In this document: in pieces, positions 33,522 through 42,955 of the stretch
Layout of the letters: every line of letters begins with the position of its first letter
Numbering within the stretch: the stretch's first letter is position 1
Source: JBALVT01 sp036960305
GTDB lineage: Bacteria; Pseudomonadota; Gammaproteobacteria; Pseudomonadales; Halieaceae
DNA: 64,000 nucleotides
NCBI GenBank assembly: GCA_036960305.1
Contig: JBALWA010000018.1
Span: forward strand, 9,023 to 73,022
Direction: 5' to 3'
Notes under the pieces: generated by a model
Told to the model about the DNA's origin: nothing
Database searches by the model: none
Seen by the model: only the letters and a program-made list of their open reading frames with translations
Translations under genes and position numbers: made by a program

Positions 33522-35962
33522 AAAAGCTCGTTCATCAGGTCGTCTGTGCCCTTGCTGCCGGCGCCTGGGCCGTCTTCATTGCCGCCATGGTCTGGCACCC
33601 GTTCTTCGCGAAAATATTCGAAAATAGCGTTCTTTTGTCCTGAACGTGCAAGAAGTCCGGTGTCCGGGTCGATACGTACATTGACAATACCTGCTGGAAT
33701 TGGGCGCTCTTCATCCGGGCTGTCGCGCAACGCTTCGCGCATATAACTAATCCAGATGGGGAGCGCTGCGGTGCCGCCAAATTCCCGTTTCCCCAGCGGG
33801 GTGTAGTTGTCGAAGCCAACCCAGGTGGAGGTGACCACATCGCGGTTGTACCCTGAAAACCAGGCGTCCATCGGACCGTTGGTCGTACCCGTTTTACCGG
33901 CGATATCACCTCTTTCAAGAACCAGGGCTCTGCGCCCCGTTCCGCGGGTAATAACGTCTTGCAGGATACTGTCGATAATGAAGTTCACCCGGGCGTCCAT
34001 AATGCGCGGTGCCCTGTTGCTCTCTTGCTCCCTGACGGCATTCTGAGTAAGGATTTCTTCCATGCTTAATTCTGAGTCCGCTGGCTGCTCCGCCTGTTCC
34101 CCGTCACAGTGGCGGCAGACCGTCGGTGGTTCGGCCTTAAACACGGCTGCTCCGTGTCGGTCCTCAATGCGTGCAATGAGGTAGGGGTCAACCTTATAGC
34201 CGCCATTCGCCAGGGAGGCATAGGCGGTAGCAAGCTCCAGTGGAGAGACACTGTGGGTGCCCAGCGCGAGTGAAAGATCGGGCGCAAATTTTTTGCTGTC
34301 AAAACCGAATTTTGCAGCATATTCAGTGACTTGCTGCATTCCCATCTGCTGTAAAAGGCGGATGGAAACCAGGTTTCTTGACTTGGTCAGGGCCCAGCGG
34401 AGGCGCGTTGGGCCATAAAATTTGCCACCATCATTTTCCGGTCTCCAGATGCCCTCCAGTGAGCTGTCCTCGAATACCACCGGTGCATCATTGATGATAC
34501 TGGCTGCACTGAAGCCAGCCTCCAGCGCGGCAGAATAAACAAAGGGTTTGAAGTTGGAACCCGGCTGCCGTTCAGCCTGGGTCGCACGATTAAATTTGCT
34601 TTGTTCGAACCCCATACCCCCGACGATACTCACTATGGCACCGTCATCGGGCGCTAGCGAAACCAGGGCGGCCTGGGCTTGTGGAACCTGGCCGAGTCGC
34701 CAGTCTCCCGCTTCATCGCGTACGGTGCGAATCAGGTCGCCGACGGTCAGCACGTCGGCTGGCGTAGTGGGTGCGCGGCCCTTTGAGTTTTCGCTGAGAT
34801 AAGGACTGGCCTGGCGGATGCCATGGTCCCACAGTATCTTTCCGCTACTGCCATCCTCTAGCAGAATAGCAGCGCCCTCTTCATCGACGGCCGTGACAAT
34901 AGCGGGACGCAGTCCGGCAATCGTGGCTGTCTCAGCGAGGGCGTCGAGCCAGGCGTCTGTGGGAAGCGTTACCGAATCGGGATCCGCCAACGGCAGTTGA
35001 CGCTCAGGGCCGCGGAATCCGTGGCGTTTATCGTAAGTGATGAGACCGTGATTGATAGAATTCTGAGCTATCTGTTGTAGCTCTGAGCTGATGGTCGTGT
35101 AAACGTGATAGCCATCGTTGTAGGCATTCATTCCGTATTTGTTGAGCATCTGCTGCCTGGCCATTTCGGCGGCATAGTGAGCCTGAAAGCTCAACTGAGC
35201 TCCGTGGTGCCGGGCGGTTACAGGGTCTTCTATGGCGCTGTCGTGTGTGGCTCTGTCAATGTAACCGAGCGCCAGCATTCGACCCAGAATCCAGTTCCGG
35301 CGGTCTTTCCCAGCTACAGGGCCGCTAATAGGGTTGTTGCGCGAGGGGGCTTTGGGTATTCCGGCCAACATGGCTTGCTGCGCGAGAGAGAGGTCGACGA
35401 TACTTTTGCCGTAGTAGACCTGTGCCGCCGCGTCAAAACCGTAGGCCCTGTGGCCCAAAAAAACTCGATTAAAGTACAGCTCGAATATTTCTTGCTTGTC
35501 GAGAGCGCGTTCGATTTCGATGGCGAGCAGTATTTCGTTGAATTTACGGGTGAACGTACGCTCAAGTGTTAAGAAGTAATTGCGTGCTACCTGCATGGTC
35601 AGGGTGCTGCCACCGGAACCTTTTTGGCCGGTAAGTAACAGCTCGGAAACCGCTCGCATAAGGCCCATGATGTCTATGCCGCCGTGACGGAAGAAACCAT
35701 CATCTTCCGCAGCGAGAAGTGCATTTATAAAGGGCTGTGGGATCTCATCAAAGGTCATTGGGCTGCGCTTTTGCTCGCCAAATTGACCTATTAGATCGCC
35801 CTCTCTAGTGTAAACTCTCATTGGGGTTTGTAGGCGTACATCCCGAAGGGTTTCTACGTCCGGTAGATTGGGGCTCAGATAGAGGTAGACGCCCGCCAAG
35901 AGCCAGATAGAGCCAAAAAAACCCAGTAGCGCGCAACGTAAAATAAAACGAAGGAAAGACAT
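33518..35962 (-). CDS. mrcA: Penicillin-binding protein 1A, bifunctional class A PBP
   Basis: Polymerises and crosslinks peptidoglycan in the periplasm. The protein has 814 residues: an N-terminal anchor helix (~5-27), a glycosyltransferase family 51 domain (~50-225) with EDDGFFRHGG and KGSGGSTLTMQVARN, an OB-type insertion (~300-410), and a transpeptidase domain. Transpeptidase motifs are SNFK (S-x-x-K, in RQPGSNFKPF), SRN and KTGTT. The order (ponA divergent from pilMNOPQ) matches Pseudomonas, where the gene is called ponA. It ends convergently on maeB through a shared CTAG. Confidence 0.96.
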   Translation of the reverse strand: MSFLRFILRCALLGFFGSIWLLAGVYLYLSPNLPDVETLRDVRLQTPMRVYTREGDLIGQFGEQKRSPMTFDEIPQPFINALLAAEDDGFFRHGGIDIMGLMRAVSELLLTGQKGSGGSTLTMQVARNYFLTLERTFTRKFNEILLAIEIERALDKQEIFELYFNRVFLGHRAYGFDAAAQVYYGKSIVDLSLAQQAMLAGIPKAPSRNNPISGPVAGKDRRNWILGRMLALGYIDRATHDSAIEDPVTARHHGAQLSFQAHYAAEMARQQMLNKYGMNAYNDGYHVYTTISSELQQIAQNSINHGLITYDKRHGFRGPERQLPLADPDSVTLPTDAWLDALAETATIAGLRPAIVTAVDEEGAAILLEDGSSGKILWDHGIRQASPYLSENSKGRAPTTPADVLTVGDLIRTVRDEAGDWRLGQVPQAQAALVSLAPDDGAIVSIVGGMGFEQSKFNRATQAERQPGSNFKPFVYSAALEAGFSAASIINDAPVVFEDSSLEGIWRPENDGGKFYGPTRLRWALTKSRNLVSIRLLQQMGMQQVTEYAAKFGFDSKKFAPDLSLALGTHSVSPLELATAYASLANGGYKVDPYLIARIEDRHGAAVFKAEPPTVCRHCDGEQAEQPADSELSMEEILTQNAVREQESNRAPRIMDARVNFIIDSILQDVITRGTGRRALVLERGDIAGKTGTTNGPMDAWFSGYNRDVVTSTWVGFDNYTPLGKREFGGTAALPIWISYMREALRDSPDEERPIPAGIVNVRIDPDTGLLARSGQKNAIFEYFREERVPDHGGNEDGPGAGSKGTDDLMNELF

Positions 35963-36136
35963 AGAATCCTTTACAAAGCAGTGACTTGTATTAAAGTGGA
36001 TAGAATATAGGTTACATCAGATTGGTAATTATATGCTTTTTTTATCTTTTGATTGAAATGTGTCTATTTATATCTAACAATTAAAGTATCGGTGTATAAA
36101 AATATCCTAAGTTAGTGAAACTGATAGGAAAATAAA

Positions 36137-37201
36137 TTGCTCGGTATACTAGGGAAGAAAAAAGCAACACCAGTTCTGGGGCTGGACATTAGTTCAACGA
36201 CGGTGAAGCTACTGGAGTTAAGCTATACAGGGGACAAGTATCGCGTTGAAAGTTACGCGGTAAGTTCGCTGCCGGTGGACGCTGTCATTGAGAAAAACGT
36301 CAACGATGTGGATGGCGTGGCGAATGCTATTCGCAGCGTAATCGCTCAATCCAGAACTAAACTCAAAACAGTCGCGGCTGCAGTCGCGGGCTCATCGGTC
36401 ATTACCAAAATGATCGATATGCCTGCGGGGTTGGGCGAGGATGATATGGAGACTCAGCTCACGCTGGAGGCCGACCAATACATCCCCTACCCGCTGGAAG
36501 AAGTAGCGATAGATTTCGAAATTCAAGGGGTGTCACCGGAGCGGGACAATCAGGTGGAAGTCCTGCTTGCTGCTTGTAGGCGAGAGACTATCGATGCTCG
36601 AGTCGAAGCAGTCGAAGGCGCTGAATTAAGCCCAAAGATTATGGATGTAGAGGCTTACGCGATGGAGCGGGCCTTTACCTTAATCCAGGATCAGCTGGAG
36701 ATGGAGACTGAAAATACAGTCGCAGTAGTGGATATCGGCGCGACCATGACGACCCTGAGTGTGCTCACCAACGGGCAGACAATTTATACCCGCGAGCAGC
36801 TATTTGGTGGCAAACAGCTTACCGACGAAATTATGCGTCGCTATGGTTTACCGCTTGAGGAGGCTGGCCTGGCCAAGAAGCAGGGCGGCTTGCCTGATGA
36901 CTACGAGCCCGAAGTGCTTGAGCCCTTTAAAGATGCGGTGGTACAGCAGGTAGCACGTTCCCTGCAGTTTTTCTTCTCTTCAAGTCAGTACAACGATGTC
37001 GATTACATTATTCTGGCTGGCGGGGTCGCTTCTATGGAGGGGCTTGAGGAGCTGGTACAGGAAAAGCTGGGTACACCCACGGCAGTAGCAAACCCCTTCG
37101 CCTCCATGGCAATCTCATCCAAGGTCAACGCAGTTGCGCTTAGCAGCGATGCGCCGGCGATGATGATAGCCTGTGGCCTGGCCTTACGGAGCTTCGACTA
37201 A
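36137..37201 (+). CDS. pilM: Type IV pilus assembly protein PilM
   Basis: PilM is an actin/FtsA-like cytoplasmic ATP-binding protein that anchors the PilN-PilO inner-membrane complex. The protein has 354 residues, with the N-terminal PVLGLDISSTTVKLLEL phosphate-binding segment and VAVVDIGATMTTLSVL and ILAGGVASMEGLEE in the second lobe. The start is TTG 36137, preceded by AGGAAA at seven bases and giving the expected LGILGKKK-type N-terminus; no ATG is nearby. The 174-base gap to the divergent ponA is strikingly AT-rich and probably holds both promoters. The stop overlaps pilN by one base. Confidence 0.95.
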   Translation: MLGILGKKKATPVLGLDISSTTVKLLELSYTGDKYRVESYAVSSLPVDAVIEKNVNDVDGVANAIRSVIAQSRTKLKTVAAAVAGSSVITKMIDMPAGLGEDDMETQLTLEADQYIPYPLEEVAIDFEIQGVSPERDNQVEVLLAACRRETIDARVEAVEGAELSPKIMDVEAYAMERAFTLIQDQLEMETENTVAVVDIGATMTTLSVLTNGQTIYTREQLFGGKQLTDEIMRRYGLPLEEAGLAKKQGGLPDDYEPEVLEPFKDAVVQQVARSLQFFFSSSQYNDVDYIILAGGVASMEGLEELVQEKLGTPTAVANPFASMAISSKVNAVALSSDAPAMMIACGLALRSFD

Positions 37202-37767
37202 TGGCACAGATCAATTTACTGCCATGGCGGGACGAGCGTCGTCAGGAGCAGAAGAAAGAATTCCTGGCGATCGTGGGTTTCGTGCTGGCGCTGGCTGTCG
37301 CACTGGTCCTTTTGGGCGACCGGGTCGTGACTGGCCAGATTGAGAATCAAAAAGCACGTAACCAGCATCTTACCGAGCAAATAGCCATACTGGACAAGCA
37401 GGTGGCAGAGATTCGGGACTTGCAGCGAAAGCGGAACCAGTTGCTGGATCGAATGCGGGTTATTCAGGAGTTACAGGGCAACAGGCCCATCATCGTGCGC
37501 ATTCTGGATCAGTTGGTTCGCACGGTGCCTGACGGGGTGTTTTACAAAACTCTAAATACGAAGGGCAAAAACATCGGTATCAATGGTATTGCTGAGTCGA
37601 ATAATCGGGTATCAAGTTTGATGCGTCGATTGGATGCCTCTGACTGGTTGGCTGACCCCAACCTGGACAAAGTGAGTGCCGCCACGGCATATGGCGATCA
37701 GGCCACTTCTTTCAATCTTACCGTAAAAGTAGAGCTGCCCACTTCGGGTACCCCAGAGGGAGGCTAA
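37201..37767 (+). CDS. pilN: Type IV pilus assembly protein PilN
   Basis: An inner-membrane protein of 188 residues. The N-terminal INLLPWRDERRQEQKK motif binds PilM. A single membrane helix (~residues 22-42) and a periplasmic coiled coil plus a ferredoxin-like domain that pairs with PilO follow. It starts at the TAATG junction with pilM and is followed three bases later by pilO. Confidence 0.96.
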   Translation: MAQINLLPWRDERRQEQKKEFLAIVGFVLALAVALVLLGDRVVTGQIENQKARNQHLTEQIAILDKQVAEIRDLQRKRNQLLDRMRVIQELQGNRPIIVRILDQLVRTVPDGVFYKTLNTKGKNIGINGIAESNNRVSSLMRRLDASDWLADPNLDKVSAATAYGDQATSFNLTVKVELPTSGTPEGG

Positions 37768-37770
37768 GCG

Positions 37771-38391
37771 ATGGCATTTGAAAATACAATGCGGGGCCTG
37801 AGTGAGTTCGATATTAACGATCTCGACCTGGATAACGTGGGTTCGTGGCCGCCGATTATAAAGATCATCATCTGGTTGCTGCTGATCGCCGCAGTGTTGG
37901 CTGGTGGATATTTTTATCACATCAAGGACCTGCAGGCTGAATTGGTTGTTGTTCAGGCCGAAGAAGAGCGCCTTAAGAAGGATTTCGAGAAAAAGGCCTT
38001 CCAGGCCGCGAATCTGGACGCCTATAAGCGGCAAATGCTGGAGATGGAGGAGTCGTTTGGTGCGCTGGTAAGCCAGCTACCCAGTGACACGGAAGTGCCT
38101 GGTCTGCTGGAGGATATTACCAACAAGGGTTTGCTCAACGGCCTCGAAATCCAGACGATTGACCTGCTGGCGGAGCAGAGCAAGGAGTTCTATATAGAGC
38201 TGCCTATCTCAATTGTGGCAACGGGCACCTACCACGATCTGGGGGCTTTTATTAGCGGCATGGCTGCGTTGCCCAGGATCGTGACGCTGCATGATTTCAG
38301 TATTGGTGCTAGTACAGAGGGGTCGGGCTTGCTTAATATGCGCCTGGTGGCCAAAACTTACCGCTATAAAGACGAAGAGGCAGAGATATGA
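37771..38391 (+). CDS. pilO: Type IV pilus assembly protein PilO
   Basis: A 206-residue inner-membrane partner of PilN. It has a short cytoplasmic N-terminus, one membrane helix (~30-50, IIIWLLLIAAVLAGGYF), a coiled coil (DLQAELVVVQAEEERLKKDFE) and a periplasmic domain containing LPSDTEVPGLLEDITNKG. AGGGAGG lies just upstream of the start. The pilP ATG overlaps its stop codon as ATGA. Confidence 0.96.
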   Translation: MAFENTMRGLSEFDINDLDLDNVGSWPPIIKIIIWLLLIAAVLAGGYFYHIKDLQAELVVVQAEEERLKKDFEKKAFQAANLDAYKRQMLEMEESFGALVSQLPSDTEVPGLLEDITNKGLLNGLEIQTIDLLAEQSKEFYIELPISIVATGTYHDLGAFISGMAALPRIVTLHDFSIGASTEGSGLLNMRLVAKTYRYKDEEAEI

Positions 38392-38921
38392 ACAGTCCTT
38401 TTCGCAATGTCTGCGCGGTAGTCGCTCTGGGCTTTAGCCTCACGGGCTGCGGTGGCGGTGACTTTTCCGACCTGGATGCGTTTATGGCGGATAAGAGAGC
38501 CCGTCCGGGGGGGATTATTGCTCCCATTCCAACATTTAAGGCTTACGAGGCTTTTGCCTATGGTGCAACGGCGATGCGTAGCCCCTTTGATCGACCCATA
38601 GAAGTCAGGGAGATCACTCAACTGCAGGCGATAAGCGCTATCAAGCCGGACGAGACTAGGGCCAAGGAGTTTTTGGAACAATACACCTTCGATTCATTGC
38701 GAATGGTCGGCGGGTTGTCGCGAGCTGGCGTGGATTGGGTTTTAATTCGCGATCCTGACGGTGGCATTCACCGGGTAACCATGGGGCACTTCATGGGCCG
38801 TAGCCACGGCAAAATTGTAGAAATGACGGAAACTTATGTTGCTGTTGTAGAAATCGTCACTGATGGCACTGAAAACGGATGGGTTGAACGCCCGCGCACC
38901 ATAAAACTGGACGGCGTATAA
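38388..38921 (+). CDS. pilP: Type IV pilus assembly lipoprotein PilP
   Basis: A 177-residue lipoprotein linking PilN-PilO to the PilQ secretin. The lipoprotein signal ends with SLTGC, lipidated cysteine at residue 21. A flexible segment with RSPFDRP and the C-terminal beta domain (LRMVGGLSRAGVDWVLIRDPDGGIHRV) follow; the latter is the PilQ-binding homology region. Confidence 0.95.
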   Translation: MNSPFRNVCAVVALGFSLTGCGGGDFSDLDAFMADKRARPGGIIAPIPTFKAYEAFAYGATAMRSPFDRPIEVREITQLQAISAIKPDETRAKEFLEQYTFDSLRMVGGLSRAGVDWVLIRDPDGGIHRVTMGHFMGRSHGKIVEMTETYVAVVEIVTDGTENGWVERPRTIKLDGV

Positions 38922-38944
38922 GTCAAGATTATGGGTGAACTGTC

Positions 38945-41107
38945 ATGTGCATAATAAAATTGAATTTGGGGACTGGGGCCGTGAATAGACAAAAACAGGA
39001 TAGAGGGCAGAGGCTGGGACGCCACATGGGATTGGGGCTGGTGTTGGCATTGTTTGCCGGCACCCTGCAGGCCGCACCCAGCGTTACTGATATTGAATTC
39101 AGTTCCCGCCCGGGCAGCAAATTCGAAATACGTCTGGACTTTGATGAGACTCCACCTGACATCAAAGCCTACACGATCGAAAAGCCAGCGAGGCTGGCAA
39201 TCGACTTCCCCGATACCAAAAGTAAATTGGATAGCAAGCGCTATTCATTGCCCTATGGCAATGCGACTGGCGTGGTTGTACTTGAGTCGGGTGACCGCAC
39301 TCGATTGGTCGTCAATCTCGTCAAAATGGTGCCCTATGAGACCCGGGTTGAGGGCAATAGCCTGTATGTAGTGGTAGGTCAGGGCGGCAGTGATGATTAT
39401 GTTAAGCAAATTGCCGACCCCAATCGACTGGCTACGGAGATCGTTCCGGTAACAGAGGTTATTTCAGAAATATCGGACCTTCAGTTTCAGCGCACAGGAG
39501 ACGGCGAAGGTCGTTTGATGCTGGACCTCACCGACCCCTCTGTCGATGTCAATGTCTTCAGTGAAGGCGAAGATATTAAAGTGCAATTTATCGATACCAC
39601 CGTTCCAGAACGCTTGATGCGACGTTACGATGTGACGGATTTTGCCACACCGGTTAACAGTATTGACGTATCGACCACGGAGCGTGGAGCGACCTTGACA
39701 CTTAGGGCCACCGGCGATTTTGACTACCTCGCCTATCAGACCGATGGCAAGTATGTGCTCAGTGTTAAGCCTCTTTCAAAGCGCGAAATAGAAAGGCGTA
39801 AAGACGAGTTTGCCTACGTCGGTGACCGTATGTCCCTCAATTTTCAGGATATCGAAGTCAGGGCCGTACTGCAGTTGATTGCTGATTTCACGGAGCTGAA
39901 CCTGGTTGCCAGCGACACAGTGTCGGGGCGTATTACACTGCGTCTTCAGAATGTCCCATGGGACCAGGCGCTGGAACTGGTACTGAAAACCAAAGGCCTG
40001 GACAAGCGCCAGAATGGCAATGTCCTTATGGTGGCTCCTGCCGCTGAGATAGCCGAGCGTGAACGGCAACAAATTGAAGCCAACCGGTCCATCGCGGAGT
40101 TGGCACCGCTGCAGTCGGAGTTCATCCGTATTCGTTATGCCTCCGCTGCTGACGTGGTGACGTTGTTTAACGCCGGCTCGGAAGATGGCGGCAGCTTAAT
40201 CTCTGCGCGCGGCTCTGTGGTTGTTGACCCGCGTACCAACTCCCTGATTTTGACCGAGACGGCGACCAAAATTGTTGAAATTCGCGAATTAATCGAACTG
40301 GTTGATATCCCGATTCGCCAGGTAATGATTGAGGCGAGAATTGTCATCGCACAGTCGGATCTGCAAAAAGAGCTGGGTATTGAGTGGGGCGGTGGTTATC
40401 TGGATCCGGATAAGAATGGCAATATTCTGTCCGTGTCGGGAGACACCGAGAACGTTATTGGCCTGAACAACTCTGTTATCAATGGTGGCCAACCCTCGCT
40501 GAATTATCCGGGTGCTCTGTTGGTTGACCTGGGCGCGGCTTCAGCCACCAGTGGTTTCGCTGTAGGCTTTACCAGTAACGATCTGTACCTGACAGCCGAG
40601 CTGTCGGCACTGGAGGCGGCAGGTGACGGAGAAGTGGTCTCGCAGCCCAAGGTTATTACCGGTGATAAGCAGCAAGCGACGATAAAGTCTGGTACTGAGG
40701 TCCCCTATCAGGAATCCTCCGCCAGTGGTGAGACGACGACCTCGTTTAAAGAGGCGGTATTGAAGTTGGATGTCACACCGAACATCACACCGGATGACAG
40801 AATTTTGCTCGACCTGGTCATTAATCAGGACTCCGTAGGAGACCTGGTTCCCAGTGGCCAGGGTGGCGTGATTCCATCCATTGATACCACTGAACTCACT
40901 ACACAGGTACTGGTGGGTAACGGCGAAACCGTGGTACTGGGCGGGGTGTTCAAGACGGAAGATATCGAACGCATCAGCAAGGTTCCCTACCTGGGCGACA
41001 TTCCCTACATAGGCGCGTTTTTCAGGAACCAGACGAACACCAACACCAAGACCGAAACGCTGATCTTTATTACCCCGCGGATTTTGGCTGACACGCTGCT
41101 CGACTAG
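38945..41107 (+). CDS. pilQ: Type IV pilus secretin PilQ
   Basis: PilQ is the outer-membrane secretin through which pili extend and DNA may enter. The protein is up to 720 residues. A signal sequence ends near LQAAPS (~residue 45). Two AMIN peptidoglycan-binding domains (~45-150 and ~175-270), a secretin STN domain (LNFQDIEVRAVLQLIADFTELNLVAS), an N1/NolW-like domain, and the C-terminal secretin core (~470-715, with VPYLGDIPYIGAFFR and ELLIFITPRI-like ending) follow. ATG 38945 or GTG 38981 (GGGGACTGGGG upstream) could be the start. The order pilMNOPQ-aroK-aroB is conserved in Pseudomonas. Confidence 0.96.
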   Translation: MCIIKLNLGTGAVNRQKQDRGQRLGRHMGLGLVLALFAGTLQAAPSVTDIEFSSRPGSKFEIRLDFDETPPDIKAYTIEKPARLAIDFPDTKSKLDSKRYSLPYGNATGVVVLESGDRTRLVVNLVKMVPYETRVEGNSLYVVVGQGGSDDYVKQIADPNRLATEIVPVTEVISEISDLQFQRTGDGEGRLMLDLTDPSVDVNVFSEGEDIKVQFIDTTVPERLMRRYDVTDFATPVNSIDVSTTERGATLTLRATGDFDYLAYQTDGKYVLSVKPLSKREIERRKDEFAYVGDRMSLNFQDIEVRAVLQLIADFTELNLVASDTVSGRITLRLQNVPWDQALELVLKTKGLDKRQNGNVLMVAPAAEIAERERQQIEANRSIAELAPLQSEFIRIRYASAADVVTLFNAGSEDGGSLISARGSVVVDPRTNSLILTETATKIVEIRELIELVDIPIRQVMIEARIVIAQSDLQKELGIEWGGGYLDPDKNGNILSVSGDTENVIGLNNSVINGGQPSLNYPGALLVDLGAASATSGFAVGFTSNDLYLTAELSALEAAGDGEVVSQPKVITGDKQQATIKSGTEVPYQESSASGETTTSFKEAVLKLDVTPNITPDDRILLDLVINQDSVGDLVPSGQGGVIPSIDTTELTTQVLVGNGETVVLGGVFKTEDIERISKVPYLGDIPYIGAFFRNQTNTNTKTETLIFITPRILADTLLD

Positions 41108-41123
41108 GAGTTGCAAGCCACTC

Positions 41124-41636
41124 ATGCCCAACCTGCACAGAGTTTTTCTTGTCGGCCCCATGGGGGCCGGCAAAACGACCATTGGCAAATACCTGGCGCA
41201 GCAGCTTAACCTCCAGTTCGCCGATACGGATACTGAGATCGAAGCGCGCACCGGAGCAGATATCCCCTGGATTTTTGACGTCGAAGGCGAACAGGGCTTT
41301 CGCGACCGGGAGCAGCTGGCCGTTGAGGAAATGACGCTTTGGGACAATGTCTTGCTGGCAACCGGTGGCGGCGTCGTAATGCGCCCAGAAAACCGGCGAG
41401 CGTTGGCGGCACGCGGCTTTGTTATCTACCTTCACGCGACAGTTGATGAGCAGGTTCGCCGTACCCATCGCGACAGGCGCCGACCCCTGCTTCAGTCAGG
41501 GGATCCCGAACAAGTGCTTCGTGACCTCATGGCTGTACGCGATCCCTTCTATCGTGAAATCGCTGACCATGTCATCGACACGGATGGCTGCAGCCCGCGC
41601 ACGGTCGCCCAGAAACTGGTAAAGGAGCTGACTTAG
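41124..41636 (+). CDS. aroK: Shikimate kinase AroK
   Basis: Phosphorylates shikimate at O3 in the aromatic amino acid pathway. The protein has 170 residues: Walker A GPMGAGKTT at residues 11-19, DTDTEIE with the substrate-binding aspartate, FRDREQLAVEE and LATGGGVV. The RRRPLL lid motif is also present. AGGAG occurs 16 bases after the pilQ stop region. It is followed by aroB, the pathway's second enzyme. Confidence 0.97.
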   Translation: MPNLHRVFLVGPMGAGKTTIGKYLAQQLNLQFADTDTEIEARTGADIPWIFDVEGEQGFRDREQLAVEEMTLWDNVLLATGGGVVMRPENRRALAARGFVIYLHATVDEQVRRTHRDRRRPLLQSGDPEQVLRDLMAVRDPFYREIADHVIDTDGCSPRTVAQKLVKELT

Positions 41637-41727
41637 CCGGCTGCGCGGGGCTACAGACAAAGCGGCCGTTTTGGCGTTATGATGTGCCCCCATTTTTTGA
41701 TCTGAGGTTCCTGTTTTGTCCCTGCTG

Positions 41728-42798
41728 ATGCATACCCTTCACGTCGACCTGGGCGAGCGAAGCTATCCCGTTTATATTGGTCGCGATCTATTCTCCGATA
41801 GCCAGCTGTTGGGGCAGCATATTAGCGGTTCGCAGGTTGTTCTTATCAGCAACGAGACCATAGCGCCCCTCTATATGGACAGGGTGAAGGCTGCGCTTGG
41901 CGAACGTTCGCTGATCAGTGAGGTGATATTGCCCGATGGCGAGCAATATAAGTCATTGGATACCTTGTCTGCGGTCTTTGATCAGGTGATGACGGAGCGG
42001 CACAATCGTAGTACCACATTTGTTGCTATTGGCGGTGGTGTCGTGGGCGATATCACCGGCTTTGCCGCGGCCTGCTACCAGCGTGGCGTGAATTTTGTCC
42101 AGGTTCCCACCACGCTACTTTCCCAGGTCGACTCCTCTGTGGGTGGTAAAACCGGCGTGAACCACCCGTTGGGCAAAAATATGATCGGCGCCTTTTATCA
42201 GCCCCAGGCTGTGTTAATTGACATCAATACCCTGCAGACCCTGCCCGACCGGGAATTCGCAGCGGGCCTGGCCGAAGTGGTCAAATATGGCCTGATTTGC
42301 GATGCGGATTTCTATCAATGGCTGCAGCAAAATATAAAGCAGGTGCTGGCCAGAGAGGAGGCGGCGCTGGCTGAGGCGATCGAACGAAGTTGTGCCTGTA
42401 AGGCGCAGGTCGTTGCGGCGGACGAGAGGGAGGGGGGCGTGCGAGCCATCCTTAATCTGGGCCACACCTTTGGCCACGCCATCGAAACAGCCCAGGGTTA
42501 TGGTGTCTGGCTACATGGCGAGGCCGTCGCGGTAGGTATGTTGCTGGCTCTGCAGATGTCTGCAGCCAGAGGCTGGATCGCCAAAGCCGACGTTACAGGC
42601 TTCAGCCAACTACTGCAGGCCATGAATTTGCCCACCGTGGCACCGGACAACATGTCCCCGCAGATTTTTCTCGATCTTATGGGAAGGGACAAAAAGGTGA
42701 TTGACGGTCGTTTGCGCCTCGTGCTCCTTTCGGCTATCGGTGAGGCTTGTGTCGTTGACGATGTAACGGAAGCCGAGTTGACAGCACTGCTCGGCTAA
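41728..42798 (+). CDS. aroB: 3-dehydroquinate synthase AroB
   Basis: Converts DAHP to 3-dehydroquinate using NAD and a divalent metal. The protein has about 356 residues. The N-terminus HTLHVDLGERSYPVYIG aligns with Pseudomonas AroB and favours ATG 41728. A TTG at 41716 has GAGG eight bases upstream and would add four residues. Motifs: VGDITGFAAACYQRGVNFVQVPTTLLSQVDSSVGGKTGVNH, LNLGHTFGHAIE (metal-binding His) and GRDKKVIDGRLRLVLL. In Pseudomonas and enterobacteria a damX-like gene usually follows; here it is absent and gltB is next. Confidence 0.96.
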   Translation: MHTLHVDLGERSYPVYIGRDLFSDSQLLGQHISGSQVVLISNETIAPLYMDRVKAALGERSLISEVILPDGEQYKSLDTLSAVFDQVMTERHNRSTTFVAIGGGVVGDITGFAAACYQRGVNFVQVPTTLLSQVDSSVGGKTGVNHPLGKNMIGAFYQPQAVLIDINTLQTLPDREFAAGLAEVVKYGLICDADFYQWLQQNIKQVLAREEAALAEAIERSCACKAQVVAADEREGGVRAILNLGHTFGHAIETAQGYGVWLHGEAVAVGMLLALQMSAARGWIAKADVTGFSQLLQAMNLPTVAPDNMSPQIFLDLMGRDKKVIDGRLRLVLLSAIGEACVVDDVTEAELTALLG

Positions 42799-42838
42799 CA
42801 GCTCCCCGGGGGATTGACACCTGGAAATTTTCCCAAAT

Positions 42839-42867
42839 TTGTCCACTGCGGTCCATCCGTGTAAAAT
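42839..42867 (+). promoter_or_regulatory. Probable sigma-70 promoter for gltBD
   Basis: TTGTCC (42839-42844) and TAAAAT (42862-42867) at 17-base spacing lie about 90 bases before the gltB start, in the gap after aroB. A TTGACA at 42814 has no comparable -10 box. Match judged by eye. Confidence 0.5.
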
Positions 42868-42955
42868 ACCTTCCCCGCTTTTGCCGGGGCACCGTCGAAG
42901 CGCCTGTTTGTTCGCTTTAACTTGTTGTTTTTATTGATTTTATTCTGGACTTACT

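Noticed and set aside
35963..36136. The AT-rich ponA-pilM gap as a sign of recent insertion
   Set aside because: The flanking order is the conserved ponA/pilMNOPQ divergent pair. AT richness here is better explained by two promoters.
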